DNA from: DATARH01 sp038228485
Lineage (GTDB): Bacteria > Pseudomonadota > Alphaproteobacteria > ATCC43930 > CGMCC-115725
Length of the DNA: 64,000 nucleotides
Direction of reading: 5' to 3'
NCBI GenBank assembly: GCA_038228485.1
Contig: JBBRPG010000001.1
Location: 1 to 64,000 of the forward strand
Shown here: positions 42,805 to 51,335 of the stretch, piece by piece
Layout: every line of letters begins with the position of its first letter
Numbering within the stretch: position 1 is the first letter of the stretch
Translations under genes and position numbers: made by a program
Notes under the pieces: generated by a model
The model's input: only the letters and a program-made list of their open reading frames with translations
The model's database searches: none
What the model was told of the DNA's origin: nothing

Positions 42805-43524
42805 ATGCGCCACCTCCCAACCCTTGCGGTTCTTGTCTTTGCCGCCGGGTTCGGCATCGCCGCCGCCCAAGCGCCGGCCGACAAAAATGCCGCCGATACC
42901 GATTTTCTGTTCCGCCTTGGCTTGATGGAAGGCCATTTGATGGTCGGCCACGAGCTGGTCAAGGCAAAGCAGGTGCCATTGGCGCTGCCGCATTACGGCC
43001 ACCCGGTCAAAGAATTGTGCGAGGACATGACCTCGTATCTGAAGGCGAAGAAATTTGCCCCGTTCGACAAGGATTTGATCGCGCTGGAAGCCGGGGTTAC
43101 CGCCGCGCCAGATGCGCCCGCCACCGAGGCGAAATACCAGACGGTGATTGCGACGATCCACATGGCGCGAGCACTGGCCCCGGCCCCGTTGCGCGCCTCG
43201 CTGCCGGAGATGATCAAGGTCTGCGCCAGCACGATTGATGCCGCCTCGGGCGAATACGGCGAGGCGCTGGAGCAGGACAAGATCGCCTCGGTCGTCGAAT
43301 ATCATGACAGCCGCGGCTACCTCGAATGGGTCGCCCAGCAGGTAAAGGAGCTGAAGGCGGCGCATGCCGACGCGGCATCGCAAGCGCTGATCGACCGCTT
43401 CTCTGCGGTGCTGGTCAAGGCGCAGGCGATCGTTGCCGACCTGCTGCCGGCGCCGACCCCGAAAGCGTCGCTCGCCGACTATCGCGCCATCGCCGCCGAA
43501 GCGCGCGAGGTGGCGCCGAAATAA
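42805..43524 (+). CDS. Exported helical protein, probably iron-regulated, function unknown
   Basis: 239 residues: signal peptide MRHLPTLAVLVFAAGFGIAA (cleavage near AAQAP), then an all-helical body. The segment HLMVGHELVKAKQVPLALPH, then YGHPVKELCEDM, is His-rich and faintly like the His-x-His patterns of periplasmic iron-handling proteins of the imelysin/EfeO kind, but no firm family call is possible. ATG 42805 is chosen for the signal peptide. A Fur box 28 bases upstream and a divergent membrane protein suggest a two-protein iron or heme-linked module. Confidence 0.65.
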   Translation: MRHLPTLAVLVFAAGFGIAAAQAPADKNAADTDFLFRLGLMEGHLMVGHELVKAKQVPLALPHYGHPVKELCEDMTSYLKAKKFAPFDKDLIALEAGVTAAPDAPATEAKYQTVIATIHMARALAPAPLRASLPEMIKVCASTIDAASGEYGEALEQDKIASVVEYHDSRGYLEWVAQQVKELKAAHADAASQALIDRFSAVLVKAQAIVADLLPAPTPKASLADYRAIAAEAREVAPK

Positions 43525-43525
43525 T

Positions 43526-44011
43526 CTACCGGCGCGTCCGAAAGAATGCCCGCAGCAGCGCAGCAGCGCGGCGCTCGTCGATGCCGCCGTAGATTTCCGG
43601 CCGGTGATGGCAGGTCGGCTGGTCGAAGATGCGCGGGCCGTGCTCGACCCCTCCGCCTTTCGGATCGTAGGCGGCGAAATAAAGCCGGCGGACACGAGCG
43701 AGCGAGATCGCGGCGGCGCACATCGGGCAGGGCTCCAGCGACACGTAGAGGTCGCAGCCGTCGAGCTGCTTCTGGCCGAGTCGGGCGGCTCCCTCGCGCA
43801 GCACCAGCATCTCGGCGTGCGCGGTCGGGTCGCGCGTGGCCTCGACCCGGTTGCCGGCGGCGGCCAGCACCGTGCCGTCGGCGGCAACCAGCACCGCGCC
43901 GACCGGCACCTCGCCCCGCGCGCCGGCCGCCTCGGCCTCCCTCAGCGCACGAGCCATCGGCGTATCGTTAGACAATGGGGTTGGAGGCGATGTGGTTGGC
44001 CGCTTATTCAT
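43526..44011 (-). CDS. tadA: tRNA-adenosine deaminase TadA/nucleoside deaminase family
   Basis: 161 residues. Zn-deaminase motifs: TAHAEMLVL (His and catalytic Glu) and SLEPCPMCAAAI (two Cys). VPVGAVLV and RVRRLYFAAYDPKGGGVEHG are typical of TadA, which makes inosine at the wobble position of tRNA-Arg. An internal ATG (MARALREA) is another possible start. Divergent from rluB with 36 bases between starts, matching the common alphaproteobacterial tadA-rluB-rsmD arrangement. Confidence 0.88.
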   Translation of the reverse strand: MNKRPTTSPPTPLSNDTPMARALREAEAAGARGEVPVGAVLVAADGTVLAAAGNRVEATRDPTAHAEMLVLREGAARLGQKQLDGCDLYVSLEPCPMCAAAISLARVRRLYFAAYDPKGGGVEHGPRIFDQPTCHHRPEIYGGIDERRAAALLRAFFRTRR

Positions 44012-44047
44012 TGCCGCCGCAGTCGTCCGTCGCTATCTCCTCGCAGC

Positions 44048-44881
44048 ATGCCACAATCGACGCAAGAACCCGGCGCCCCGCAACGCATCGCCAAAGTGCT
44101 CGCCCGCGCCGGGCTGTGCTCCCGCCGGGACGCCGAGCGCTGGGTCGCCGAGGGCCGCGTCGCGGTCGACGGCAAGGTGCTGACCAGCCCGGCCGTCAAC
44201 GTCACCGACGCCAGCGACATCCGCGTCGACGGCCATCCGCTGCCCGAGCCCGAACGGGCGCGGCTGTGGCGCTATCACAAGCCGGCGGGGCTCGTCACCA
44301 CGCATCGCGACGAGAAAGGCCGCGCCACCGTGTTCGCCGCGCTGCCCAAGGAGTTGCCGCGGCTGATTTCGATCGGCCGCCTCGACCTCAATTCCGAGGG
44401 GCTGCTGCTCTTGACCAACGACGGCGCGCTGGCGCGTCGGCTCGAGCTGCCGGCGACGGGCTGGATTCGCCGCTACAAGGTGCGGGTGCACGGGTTTGTC
44501 GACGAGACCCGTCTCGCGAGCCTGGAGAAGGGGGTCACCATCGACGGAGTCGCCTATGGCGCGATCCGCGCCCAATTGGAGCGCCAGCAGGGCTCGAACG
44601 CCTGGCTCGCGTTCGCCCTGCGCGAAGGCAAGAACCGCGAGGTGCGCAAGGTGCTGGAGCATCTCGGCTATCCGGTAACACGCCTGATCCGCCTCAGTTA
44701 TGGCCCGTTCCAGCTTGGCCACCTCACGCGCGGCGACATCGAGGAAGTGCCGAAATCGGTGCTGGCGGACCAGCTCGGGAAAGGCGACGGGCCGGACACC
44801 GCCGCGGCGCGGCGCGGGAAAGCGGGCCGCGATCGCCCAGCTGCAGAGCCGGTCAAAGCCTATGCGCGTCGTCGGCGGTAG
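44048..44881 (+). CDS. rluB: 23S rRNA pseudouridine synthase RluB-type
   Basis: 277 residues. S4 domain first (QRIAKVLARAGLCSRRDAER... GRVAVDG), then the RsuA/RluB/E/F catalytic domain with SIGRLDLNSEGLLLLTNDG (catalytic Asp in GRLD) and GKNREVRKVLEHLGYPV. Modifies uridine in 23S rRNA helix 89. ATG 44048 places the S4 domain at the N-terminus; longer in-frame starts overlap tadA. Overlaps rsmD by 20 bases. Confidence 0.9.
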   Translation: MPQSTQEPGAPQRIAKVLARAGLCSRRDAERWVAEGRVAVDGKVLTSPAVNVTDASDIRVDGHPLPEPERARLWRYHKPAGLVTTHRDEKGRATVFAALPKELPRLISIGRLDLNSEGLLLLTNDGALARRLELPATGWIRRYKVRVHGFVDETRLASLEKGVTIDGVAYGAIRAQLERQQGSNAWLAFALREGKNREVRKVLEHLGYPVTRLIRLSYGPFQLGHLTRGDIEEVPKSVLADQLGKGDGPDTAAARRGKAGRDRPAAEPVKAYARRRR

Positions 44882-45434
44882 GCATCGCGGCCGGCGGCTG
44901 ATCGCGCCGCCGGGCGAAGCGGTGCGGCCTACCAGCGACCGCGCCCGCGAGGCGCTGTTCAATATCCTGTCGCATGGCGAATTCGCCGCCGCCGGCCTGC
45001 CGTTCGCCGACGAGAATGTGCTCGACGCCTTTGCCGGCACCGGCGCGTTCGGGCTGGAGGCGTTGTCGCGTGGAGCGGCAGCGGCGGCATTTATCGAGAC
45101 CGACCGGGAGGCGCTGTCGGCGCTGCGCAAAAACATCGCCGCGCTCGATGAGGAGGATGCGGCGCATGTCGTCGCCGGCGACGCGACCCGACCGCCGCGT
45201 GCGCCTTATGCCTGCGCCGTCGCCTTTCTCGATCCGCCCTACCATAGCGGCCTCGCCGCGCCGGCGCTGACCTCGCTGGCCGGGATGGGCTGGCTGGCCG
45301 CACACGCCGTCGCCATCGTCGAGATCGCCGCCGGCGAAGCCTTTTCGCCGCCCGCCGGGTTTACAATGATCGACGAGCGCAAATACGGCGCCGCCAAACT
45401 GATCTTTCTTCGCCGCGAGGGAGGTTCCCGATGA
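44862..45434 (+). CDS. rsmD: 16S rRNA (guanine966-N2)-methyltransferase RsmD
   Basis: 190 residues. MRVVGGRHRGRRLIAP start, PTSDRAREALFNIL, SAM-binding DAFAGTGAFGLEALSRGA and the amino-methyltransferase motif FLDPPYHSG. Its ATG lies inside the end of rluB and its stop overlaps the next gene's start (ATGA), so rluB, rsmD and the aldo/keto reductase are translationally linked. Confidence 0.9.
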   Translation: MRVVGGRHRGRRLIAPPGEAVRPTSDRAREALFNILSHGEFAAAGLPFADENVLDAFAGTGAFGLEALSRGAAAAAFIETDREALSALRKNIAALDEEDAAHVVAGDATRPPRAPYACAVAFLDPPYHSGLAAPALTSLAGMGWLAAHAVAIVEIAAGEAFSPPAGFTMIDERKYGAAKLIFLRREGGSR

Positions 45435-46270
45435 ACATGCCGCAGATCACGCTGCCCGACGGCGAGAAGGTGCTCGCCTACGGCCAAGGCACCTGGCACA
45501 TGGGCGAAAGCCGCGGTCATTTTGCCGACGAGGTCACGGCACTGCGGCTCGGCATCGATCTCGGCATCACCCTGATCGACACCGCCGAGATGTACGGCAG
45601 CGGGGTCGCCGAGGAAATCGTCGCCGAGGCTATGCAAGGCGACCGCGACAGGCTGTTCATCGTCAGCAAGGTGCTGCCCTACAACGCCTCGGCAAAGGGC
45701 ACGGTCGAGGCCTGCGAGAAGAGCCTCAAGCGGTTGAAGACCGACCGCATCGACCTTTACCTACTGCACTGGACCGGCTCGCACCCGTTCGCCGAGACCC
45801 TGGCCGGATTCGAACGGCTGCAGCGCGACGGTAAGATACGCCATCACGGGGTCAGCAATTTCGACCGCAAGGACATGGAGGAATGGTACGGGCTGGCCGG
45901 CGGCAAGACGGTCGCGTCGAACCAGATCCTCTACAACCTCGCCCGGCGCGGCCCGGAATGGGATTTGATCCCGTGGTGCCGCGAGCGGAACATCTCGATC
46001 ATGGCCTATTCGCCGATCGAGCAAGGGCGCATGCTCGGCCACAAAACGCTGGTCGAAGTTGGTGCGCGGCACGGCGCCACCCCGGCGCAGGTAGCGCTGG
46101 CCTGGCTGCTGCGGCAGGACGGGACGATGGTGATCCCTAAGGCCACTCGCCCCGAACATGTGCGCGAGAATTTGGGCGCGCTCGACCTCAAGCTGACCGG
46201 CGACGACCTCGCCACCCTCGACGGCGCCTTCCCGCCGCCCAAGGCCCGCAGCAGTTTGGGGATGCTTTAG
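45431..46270 (+). CDS. Aldo/keto reductase
   Basis: 279 residues, NADPH-dependent TIM-barrel. Catalytic tetrad visible: Asp and Tyr in LIDTAEMYGSG, Lys in FIVSKVLP, His in YLLHWTG; NADP-binding VIPKATRPEHVREN at the end. Reduces aldehydes or ketones; substrate unknown. Starts within the rsmD stop (ATGA). Confidence 0.9.
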   Translation: MNMPQITLPDGEKVLAYGQGTWHMGESRGHFADEVTALRLGIDLGITLIDTAEMYGSGVAEEIVAEAMQGDRDRLFIVSKVLPYNASAKGTVEACEKSLKRLKTDRIDLYLLHWTGSHPFAETLAGFERLQRDGKIRHHGVSNFDRKDMEEWYGLAGGKTVASNQILYNLARRGPEWDLIPWCRERNISIMAYSPIEQGRMLGHKTLVEVGARHGATPAQVALAWLLRQDGTMVIPKATRPEHVRENLGALDLKLTGDDLATLDGAFPPPKARSSLGML

Positions 46271-46287
46271 CGATCCCACCTGCGCTT

Positions 46288-46358
46288 CCCGGCGAAAGCC
46301 GGGATCCATTTTTCAGCGCTAGAGACCGTGGAAAAGTGGGCCCCGGCTTTCGCCGGGG
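46288..46358. repeat. Inverted repeat between convergent genes
   Basis: CCCGGCGAAAGCCGGGATCC at the left and GGGCCCCGGCTTTCGCCGGGG at the right; both halves are hairpins and also pair with each other. A relative of the TGTCATTCC family without its outer ends. Lies between the converging aldo/keto reductase and SDR genes, so it may terminate both. Confidence 0.65.
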
Positions 46359-46371
46359 AGCGGTAAACAAA

Positions 46372-47139
46372 TCACCGCGACTGGATCGTCGTGCCACCGT
46401 CGACGGTGAGGATCTGGCCGGTGATGAAGGCGCCGGCTTGCGACGCCAACAGCAGGGCCGGGCCGGCGATGTCGATCGGCTGGCCGAGGCGGCGCAGCGG
46501 GGTCGCGGCCTCGCGGCGGGCGCGGCGCTCGGGGTTCTCGTAGAGCGCACGGGCGAACTGGGTCACGACCAGACCGGGCGCGATGCAATTGACCCGCACT
46601 CCGTCCGGACCCCATTCGGCGGCGAGGTTGCGGCACAGCGCATAGTCGGCAGCCTTGGTGATGCCGTACATCCCGAGCTCGAGCGAGGCATGCAGCGCCG
46701 CGACCGAGATGATGTAGATGATCGAGCCTTCCTTACGCTCGCGCATGCCTGGCGCCACCGCGCGCGAGAACCACAGATTGCTCTGCACGTTGTTGGTCAT
46801 CATCCGCTCGAACGCCTCGTCGCTGAGCGTGTCGAGCGAGCCGTGATGCGGGTTGATCGCCGCATTGCAGACCATGATGTCGACCCGGCCGTAGGCCTCG
46901 TTTGCCTTAGCAATCAGGCCCTCGCACTGCGCCTTGTCGGAGATGCGACAGGTGATCGCCGTGGCCTCGCCGCCGTTGGCCTTGATCGCCGCGACAACCT
47001 CCTCGCAGGGCTCCTGGTTGCGGCCGGAGATCACCACTTTGGCCCCGGCCTCGGCGAACTGCTCGGCCATCGCCCGACCGATCCCGCGAGACGAGCCGGT
47101 AACCACCGCAACCTTTCCGGAAAGATCGAATAATTTCAT
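46372..47139 (-). CDS. SDR-family oxidoreductase
   Basis: 255 residues. Cofactor motif VVTGSSRGIGRAMAEQF, NNAG-like CNAAINPHHG, catalytic Ser in IIYIISVAALHAS, and Tyr-x3-Lys in MYGITKAADYAL; ends IITGQILTVDGGT. Classical short-chain dehydrogenase using NAD(P)H. ATG 47139 fits the family start; upstream in-frame sequence is the repeat at 47157-47306. Confidence 0.9.
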   Translation of the reverse strand: MKLFDLSGKVAVVTGSSRGIGRAMAEQFAEAGAKVVISGRNQEPCEEVVAAIKANGGEATAITCRISDKAQCEGLIAKANEAYGRVDIMVCNAAINPHHGSLDTLSDEAFERMMTNNVQSNLWFSRAVAPGMRERKEGSIIYIISVAALHASLELGMYGITKAADYALCRNLAAEWGPDGVRVNCIAPGLVVTQFARALYENPERRARREAATPLRRLGQPIDIAGPALLLASQAGAFITGQILTVDGGTTIQSR

Positions 47140-47156
47140 ATTCGCGCCTTTCAATT

Positions 47157-47306
47157 TGTCATTCCGGGACGGCCCAAGGGGCCGGACCCGGAACCCATGA
47201 ACACGGGCTATTGCCAGACCAGCCGCGACGTTGGAACCACCTTGGGCAAGGTCCGCGTTCATGGGTTCCGGGTTCGCCGCGCTTACGCGGCGCCCCGGAA
47301 TGACAG
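47157..47306. repeat. 150-bp palindromic repeat, TGTCATTCC family (long form)
   Basis: Ends TGTCATTCCGGG/CCCCGGAATGACA are inverted, then CCGGAACCCATGAACACGGG pairs with GTTCATGGGTTCCGG. The central ~50 bases differ from the sister copy at 52626-52768. Lies between the SDR gene and the upstream FAH-family gene. Confidence 0.85.
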
Positions 47307-47316
47307 CACAGGGAAG

Positions 47317-48102
47317 CTACCGCTTTTCCTTCACCAGCGGGTTGCGTAGGATACCGATGCCCGTGATCTCGATCTCGCAGACATCCCCGTGCTTGAGGTT
47401 GCGCGGCGCACCCTCGGTGCCCATCCACACCACGTCGCCGGGGTAGAGCGTCAGGTATTGCGACATCCGGCTGATAAATTTGGCGACGCCGTGGATCATG
47501 TGGTTGGTGCGGAATTTGTCGGTCACCTCGTCGTTGACGCGCACGATCGTCGTCGCCGCGTCCAGATCGAAATCGGTCTCGATCCACGGCCCCATCGGCT
47601 TGAACGTGTCGGTGTTCTTGGCGCGCCACAGGGTGCGGTCGCCGCGCTGCCAGGTGCGCTCGCTCATGTCGTTGCCGATGGTCCAGCCGAGGACGCAGGA
47701 CAGCGCCTCGCTCTCGGACAGGTGCTTGGCCTTGGTGCCGATGACCGCGACCAGCTCGGCCTCGTATTGCACCAGCTCGCCGGCGTCGTGCGGGATGACG
47801 ATGTTCTCGTTGTGCGCGATCAGCGCGTTGTTGGCGCGGTAGCCGATATCGGCGTTGGGCGGGATGTTCGGTTCCTCGCCGCGCTTTTTTGCCATTTCGG
47901 TGACGTGCTCGGCGTAGTTGAGCCCGGCGGCGTAGAAGGTCTTGGGGATCACCGGCACCAGATACTTCACGTCGTGGAGCTTGTGCCGAGTGGAGGTCAT
48001 CTGATAGCCGGCGAACGGGTCGCCGTTGACCGCGACAACCTCGTCGCCCTCGATGATACCGTAGGATTCCTGCCCGTTCGCCTCATAGCGGAGCCAACGC
48101 AT
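47317..48102 (-). CDS. Fumarylacetoacetate hydrolase-family protein
   Basis: 261 residues. Metal ligands of the family in LVQYEAELVAVIG (Glu-x-Glu), ALSCVLGWTIGNDMSER (Asp region) and MGPWIETD; HMIHGVAKFISRMSQYLTL and GDVVWMGTEGAP follow. FAH-family enzymes hydrolyse or decarboxylate acylpyruvates and oxaloacetate, often late in aromatic degradation. Same strand as the SDR gene but separated by a 150-bp repeat. Confidence 0.87.
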   Translation of the reverse strand: MRWLRYEANGQESYGIIEGDEVVAVNGDPFAGYQMTSTRHKLHDVKYLVPVIPKTFYAAGLNYAEHVTEMAKKRGEEPNIPPNADIGYRANNALIAHNENIVIPHDAGELVQYEAELVAVIGTKAKHLSESEALSCVLGWTIGNDMSERTWQRGDRTLWRAKNTDTFKPMGPWIETDFDLDAATTIVRVNDEVTDKFRTNHMIHGVAKFISRMSQYLTLYPGDVVWMGTEGAPRNLKHGDVCEIEITGIGILRNPLVKEKR

Positions 48103-48171
48103 CGTTTCTCTCCCTCGACCAAGCGTCTTTGCGCGACTATAGCCTACCCAGACACAGCGGCAACGCCGCCG

Positions 48172-48218
48172 CCTGTTTCACCTGTTTCTCCTGTTACGTG
48201 CTCAATTTAACAGGTGGG
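48172..48218. repeat. CACCTGTT-family inverted repeat
   Basis: CACCTGTTTCTCCTGTTACG at 48179-48198 against TAACAGGTG at 48208-48216. Shares its core with the element at 20975-21073. Lies between the divergent FAH-family and alpha/beta-hydrolase genes. Confidence 0.5.
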
Positions 48219-48301
48219 CCATTCTCTCTACGGCGTAGTCCCCGATTGATGGCATATGATTTGGGCGAAATTAGCGTCGCTCAGCACGACGGAGGATCGC
48301 C

Positions 48302-49066
48302 ATGCCCACGATCGACCGCGACGGGGTCGAGATTTTCTACGAAGCTCACGGAAGCGGACCGGCGGTGCTGCTGTCGCACGGCTACGGTGCGACCAGCCGG
48401 ATGTGGGATGGACAGGTCGGCGCCTTTGCCGACCGCTACCGCATCATCACCTGGGACATGCGCGGGCACGGCAAGTCGGGCGATCCAGCCGATGCCGCCG
48501 CCTATTCGCACACGCTGACGGTCGGCGACATGGCGGCGGTGCTCGACGCCTGCGGGGTCGAACAGGCCGTGATCTGCGGGCTGTCGCTGGGCGGGGTGAT
48601 GTCGCTGGGCTTTCACATCGCACATCCCGAACGGGTACGAGCGCTGGTGCTGTGCGACACCGGCCCCGGCTTTCGCAATCCCGATGCCCGCGCGGCGTGG
48701 AACGAGCGCGCCTTGGCGCGAGCCGACGAACTCGAAGAAAGGGGGCTGGGCGCGGCCCGCGGCGGCGGCGAGACCAGGCTCGGCACGCACCGTTCGGCAC
48801 GCGGCCTCGCCGGCGCGGCGCGCGGCATGCTGGCGCAATTCGACGACAGCCTGATCCAATCGCTGCCGACGATAACGGTGCCGACCCTGGTGCTGGTCGG
48901 CTCCGAGGACAAGAATTTCCTCGGCGCCGCCGATTACATGGCGGGCAAGATCGCCGGCGCGCAAAAGGCAGTCATCCCCGGCGCCGGCCACGCCGCCAAC
49001 CTCGACCAACCGGCGGCGGTCAACCAGGCGCTCGGCGACTTCCTGGCGGGGCTGCCGACAACGTAG
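48302..49066 (+). CDS. Alpha/beta-fold hydrolase
   Basis: 254 residues. Oxyanion segment LLSHGYGATSRMW, DMRGHGKSG, nucleophile elbow CGLSLGGVMSLG (Ser), acid in LVGSEDKNF and catalytic His in PGAGHAANL. Resembles 3-oxoadipate enol-lactonase-type esterases. No lid insertion. GGAGGA is 6 bases upstream. Substrate unknown. Confidence 0.87.
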   Translation: MPTIDRDGVEIFYEAHGSGPAVLLSHGYGATSRMWDGQVGAFADRYRIITWDMRGHGKSGDPADAAAYSHTLTVGDMAAVLDACGVEQAVICGLSLGGVMSLGFHIAHPERVRALVLCDTGPGFRNPDARAAWNERALARADELEERGLGAARGGGETRLGTHRSARGLAGAARGMLAQFDDSLIQSLPTITVPTLVLVGSEDKNFLGAADYMAGKIAGAQKAVIPGAGHAANLDQPAAVNQALGDFLAGLPTT

Positions 49067-49310
49067 AGCGGAAAAACGTAGCGCCTTCCGCCAACAGGTC
49101 GGAATACGCCTCGCTCTTCCGTCCTAACTGCATCGCCCACGCTTCATGCGGCAGCGCTTCTGCCCTTTCTCACTGCGAATCTCGGGCGATTTCATTCTCT
49201 TACGCGACAAATTGGCGCAGCCTTGACGAAGACGCTAGCGTCCTCTCGCGCCAAAACGGACGGCCCGCCACAGAGCGAGCTGCCACTGACGGACGGGAAG
49301 GGGAACGCAG

Positions 49311-50693
49311 ATGGGACATCATCTCAGCCGGCGCGCCGTGCTGCGCGGATCATTGGGGCTGGTGGCGGCCGGAAGCTTGGCGCGCCCCTATATCGCTAAG
49401 GCCGAAGCGAAAACCGCAACCGTGTGGTGGACCCAGGGCTTTGTCCCCGAAGAAGACGCCGCGATCAAAAAGGTCATCGAGGGGTACGAAAAACTCAGCG
49501 GCAACAAGATCGACTACAGCATCATTCCGTTCGCGCCGCAGCGCCAGAAGATCATCTCGGCGATCACCAGCGGCGTCGTGCCGGACCTGACCACCGTCAC
49601 TCCGACCGAGGCCGCCGCGCTGCAGGCGTGGAGCGGCAATTTGGTCGATGTCAGCGACGTGGTCGAGACCCAGAAGGCGAAGATGAGCCCGGCGATCCTC
49701 GCCAACGCCTTTTGCTACAACAATGTCGAGAAACGGCGCGCCTATTATGCGGTGCCGCATTCGCTCGCGGTGAACCCGTTCCACATCTGGCGGACGCTGG
49801 TCGAAAAGGCGGGCTATAAGGAGGCGGACATCCCGACGACTTGGGACCCGTTCATCGACTTCTTCAAGCCGGTGCAGAAAAAGCTCCAAGAAATGGGCAT
49901 GCGGCACACCTACGCCACCGGCTTTGTCGTCAGCACAATCGGCAACGACCCGAACGCCACGTTCGCGCAGTTCCTGGTCGCTTATGGCGGGCTGAACATC
50001 GTCACCCCCGACGGCAAGCTCCACGCCGACGACCCGCAGGTACAGGAAGCCGTGGTGAAGGCGCTGGAGAAGCTCACTGGCCTCTACAAGGAGGGCTTCA
50101 TCCCGCCCAGCTCGATTAACTGGAACGACGCCGACGACAACAACGCGTTCCACTCCAAGCTTTGCGTGATGGACTTCGACGGCACCTTGTCGACCGAACT
50201 GGCAATGCTCGGCAAGCAGAAGGACGAATACAACGACGTTATCACCATGCCGCCGCCGCTCGACAATAGCGGCAAGAAGATGGTGTCGCAGGTCGGCGGC
50301 GGCGCCAGCATGATCCCCAAGGGCGCCAAGAACATCGCGGTCGCGAAGGAGTTTCAGACCTATTTGATCCAGCCGGAGATCAACCGCGAGTTCCTCAAGG
50401 GCGGGCTCGGCCGTTTCCTCCCGGTGATGCCGGAGCTGGCCAACAACGACCCGTGGTGGACCGACCCAAAGCGCGATCCGCACGTGCCGCCTTATGTTCA
50501 GCAAGGCCTCGTCGACCCGACAAAGCCGGATTACTTCGCCTACAACCCGGCCTGGGCGCAGGTACGCGCCGAGCACCCGTTCAATATCGCATTCCACGAC
50601 ATCGTCGCCGACAAGGTTCCGGTGCAGGAGGCTACGGCAAAGGCGCTGAGGCGGGTCGAGGATATCTTCGCGAAGTACCAGATCGGGGCGTGA
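49311..50693 (+). CDS. Extracellular solute-binding protein (family 1), orphan
   Basis: 460 residues. Tat-like N-terminus SRRAVLRGSLGLVAAGSLAR, then a family-1 binding-protein fold (TVWWTQGFVPEEDAAIKKVI, FLVAYGGLNIVTPDG, ASMIPKGAKNIAVAKEF). Such proteins bind sugars, polyols or related solutes. No permease or ATPase genes adjoin: the upstream gene is a hydrolase and the downstream side is a repeat and a convergent gene. Upstream 240 bases contain a perfect GACGCTAGCGTC palindrome (49231-49242) that might be an operator. Confidence 0.82.
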   Translation: MGHHLSRRAVLRGSLGLVAAGSLARPYIAKAEAKTATVWWTQGFVPEEDAAIKKVIEGYEKLSGNKIDYSIIPFAPQRQKIISAITSGVVPDLTTVTPTEAAALQAWSGNLVDVSDVVETQKAKMSPAILANAFCYNNVEKRRAYYAVPHSLAVNPFHIWRTLVEKAGYKEADIPTTWDPFIDFFKPVQKKLQEMGMRHTYATGFVVSTIGNDPNATFAQFLVAYGGLNIVTPDGKLHADDPQVQEAVVKALEKLTGLYKEGFIPPSSINWNDADDNNAFHSKLCVMDFDGTLSTELAMLGKQKDEYNDVITMPPPLDNSGKKMVSQVGGGASMIPKGAKNIAVAKEFQTYLIQPEINREFLKGGLGRFLPVMPELANNDPWWTDPKRDPHVPPYVQQGLVDPTKPDYFAYNPAWAQVRAEHPFNIAFHDIVADKVPVQEATAKALRRVEDIFAKYQIGA

Positions 50694-50700
50694 TTCCGGT

Positions 50701-50791
50701 CGTCATTGCGAGCGAAGCGAAGCAATCTCCTGCCGCCTTGGCCCTAGACGGAGGGAGATTGCCGCGTCGCGTCACGCCCCTCGCAATGACG
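50701..50791. repeat. Palindromic intergenic repeat, CGTCATTGCGAG family
   Basis: About 91 bp with CGTCATTGCGAGCGAAGC at the left and CGCAATGACG at the right. Sits between convergent genes (binding protein and DUF35). Confidence 0.8.
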
Positions 50792-50796
50792 AGAAG

Positions 50797-51321
50797 CTAC
50801 TCCTGCGCGTAGCGCCAGGGCTTGGCGGGCTGCTGGGCGGTCTCGTCGATGGTCCATTGCGGCAGCGCGATGCCGGCGGAGACGTCGCTGAACACCATGC
50901 GCACGCGGGTGCCGACGCCGACGCTCTTCACCATATCGGGCGGGGCCAACTGCCCGTCAGAGGTGCAAAGGTTGCCGATCACCCGCAGCGCTTCATCCTT
51001 GGTCGGCTCGCCCTTTTGCGTGTCGAGGTCGACCAGCAGCACCATGTACGGCGTCTTGCCGCGAAAGGCCGGCTGAATCGCGTGGTGTACCTCGGTGTAG
51101 GAATGCACCGCGCCCTTGCCTTCGACCTTTTTCCAGGTCGACTCGCGGGACATGCACCACGGACACGCGGTGGTCGGCGGGTAGCGCAGCCGGCTGCACT
51201 CGTTGCAGGCCTGCAGGTGAAAATCGTGCGCGGCGCAGTGCTGGAAGTAGGCGACGTTCTCGACGTCGAGATCGTCGATCCGCAAGCCCATGCCCATGTA
51301 GTCGCCGTCAATGGTCGCCAT
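50797..51321 (-). CDS. DUF35/OB-fold Zn-ribbon protein, thiolase partner
   Basis: 174 residues. Zn ribbon with four Cys (LQACNECSRLRYPP, ACPWCMSRE) at ~38-60, then an OB fold (GKGAVHSYTEVHHAI, YMVLLVDLDTQKGEP, VGTRVRMVFSDVS). DUF35 proteins form tight complexes with thiolase-like enzymes and help bind the CoA substrate, as in steroid side-chain degradation. GGGAGGAA lies 7 bases before ATG 51321. It follows the thiolase gene by 14 bases, so the two are one unit. Confidence 0.88.
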   Translation of the reverse strand: MATIDGDYMGMGLRIDDLDVENVAYFQHCAAHDFHLQACNECSRLRYPPTTACPWCMSRESTWKKVEGKGAVHSYTEVHHAIQPAFRGKTPYMVLLVDLDTQKGEPTKDEALRVIGNLCTSDGQLAPPDMVKSVGVGTRVRMVFSDVSAGIALPQWTIDETAQQPAKPWRYAQE

Positions 51322-51335
51322 GTTCGTGTTCCTCC

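Noticed and set aside
49231..49242. Perfect 12-bp palindrome GACGCTAGCGTC upstream of the orphan binding-protein gene
   Set aside because: Only one copy, no adjacent regulator gene and no well-placed promoter; mentioned with the gene but not called as an operator.
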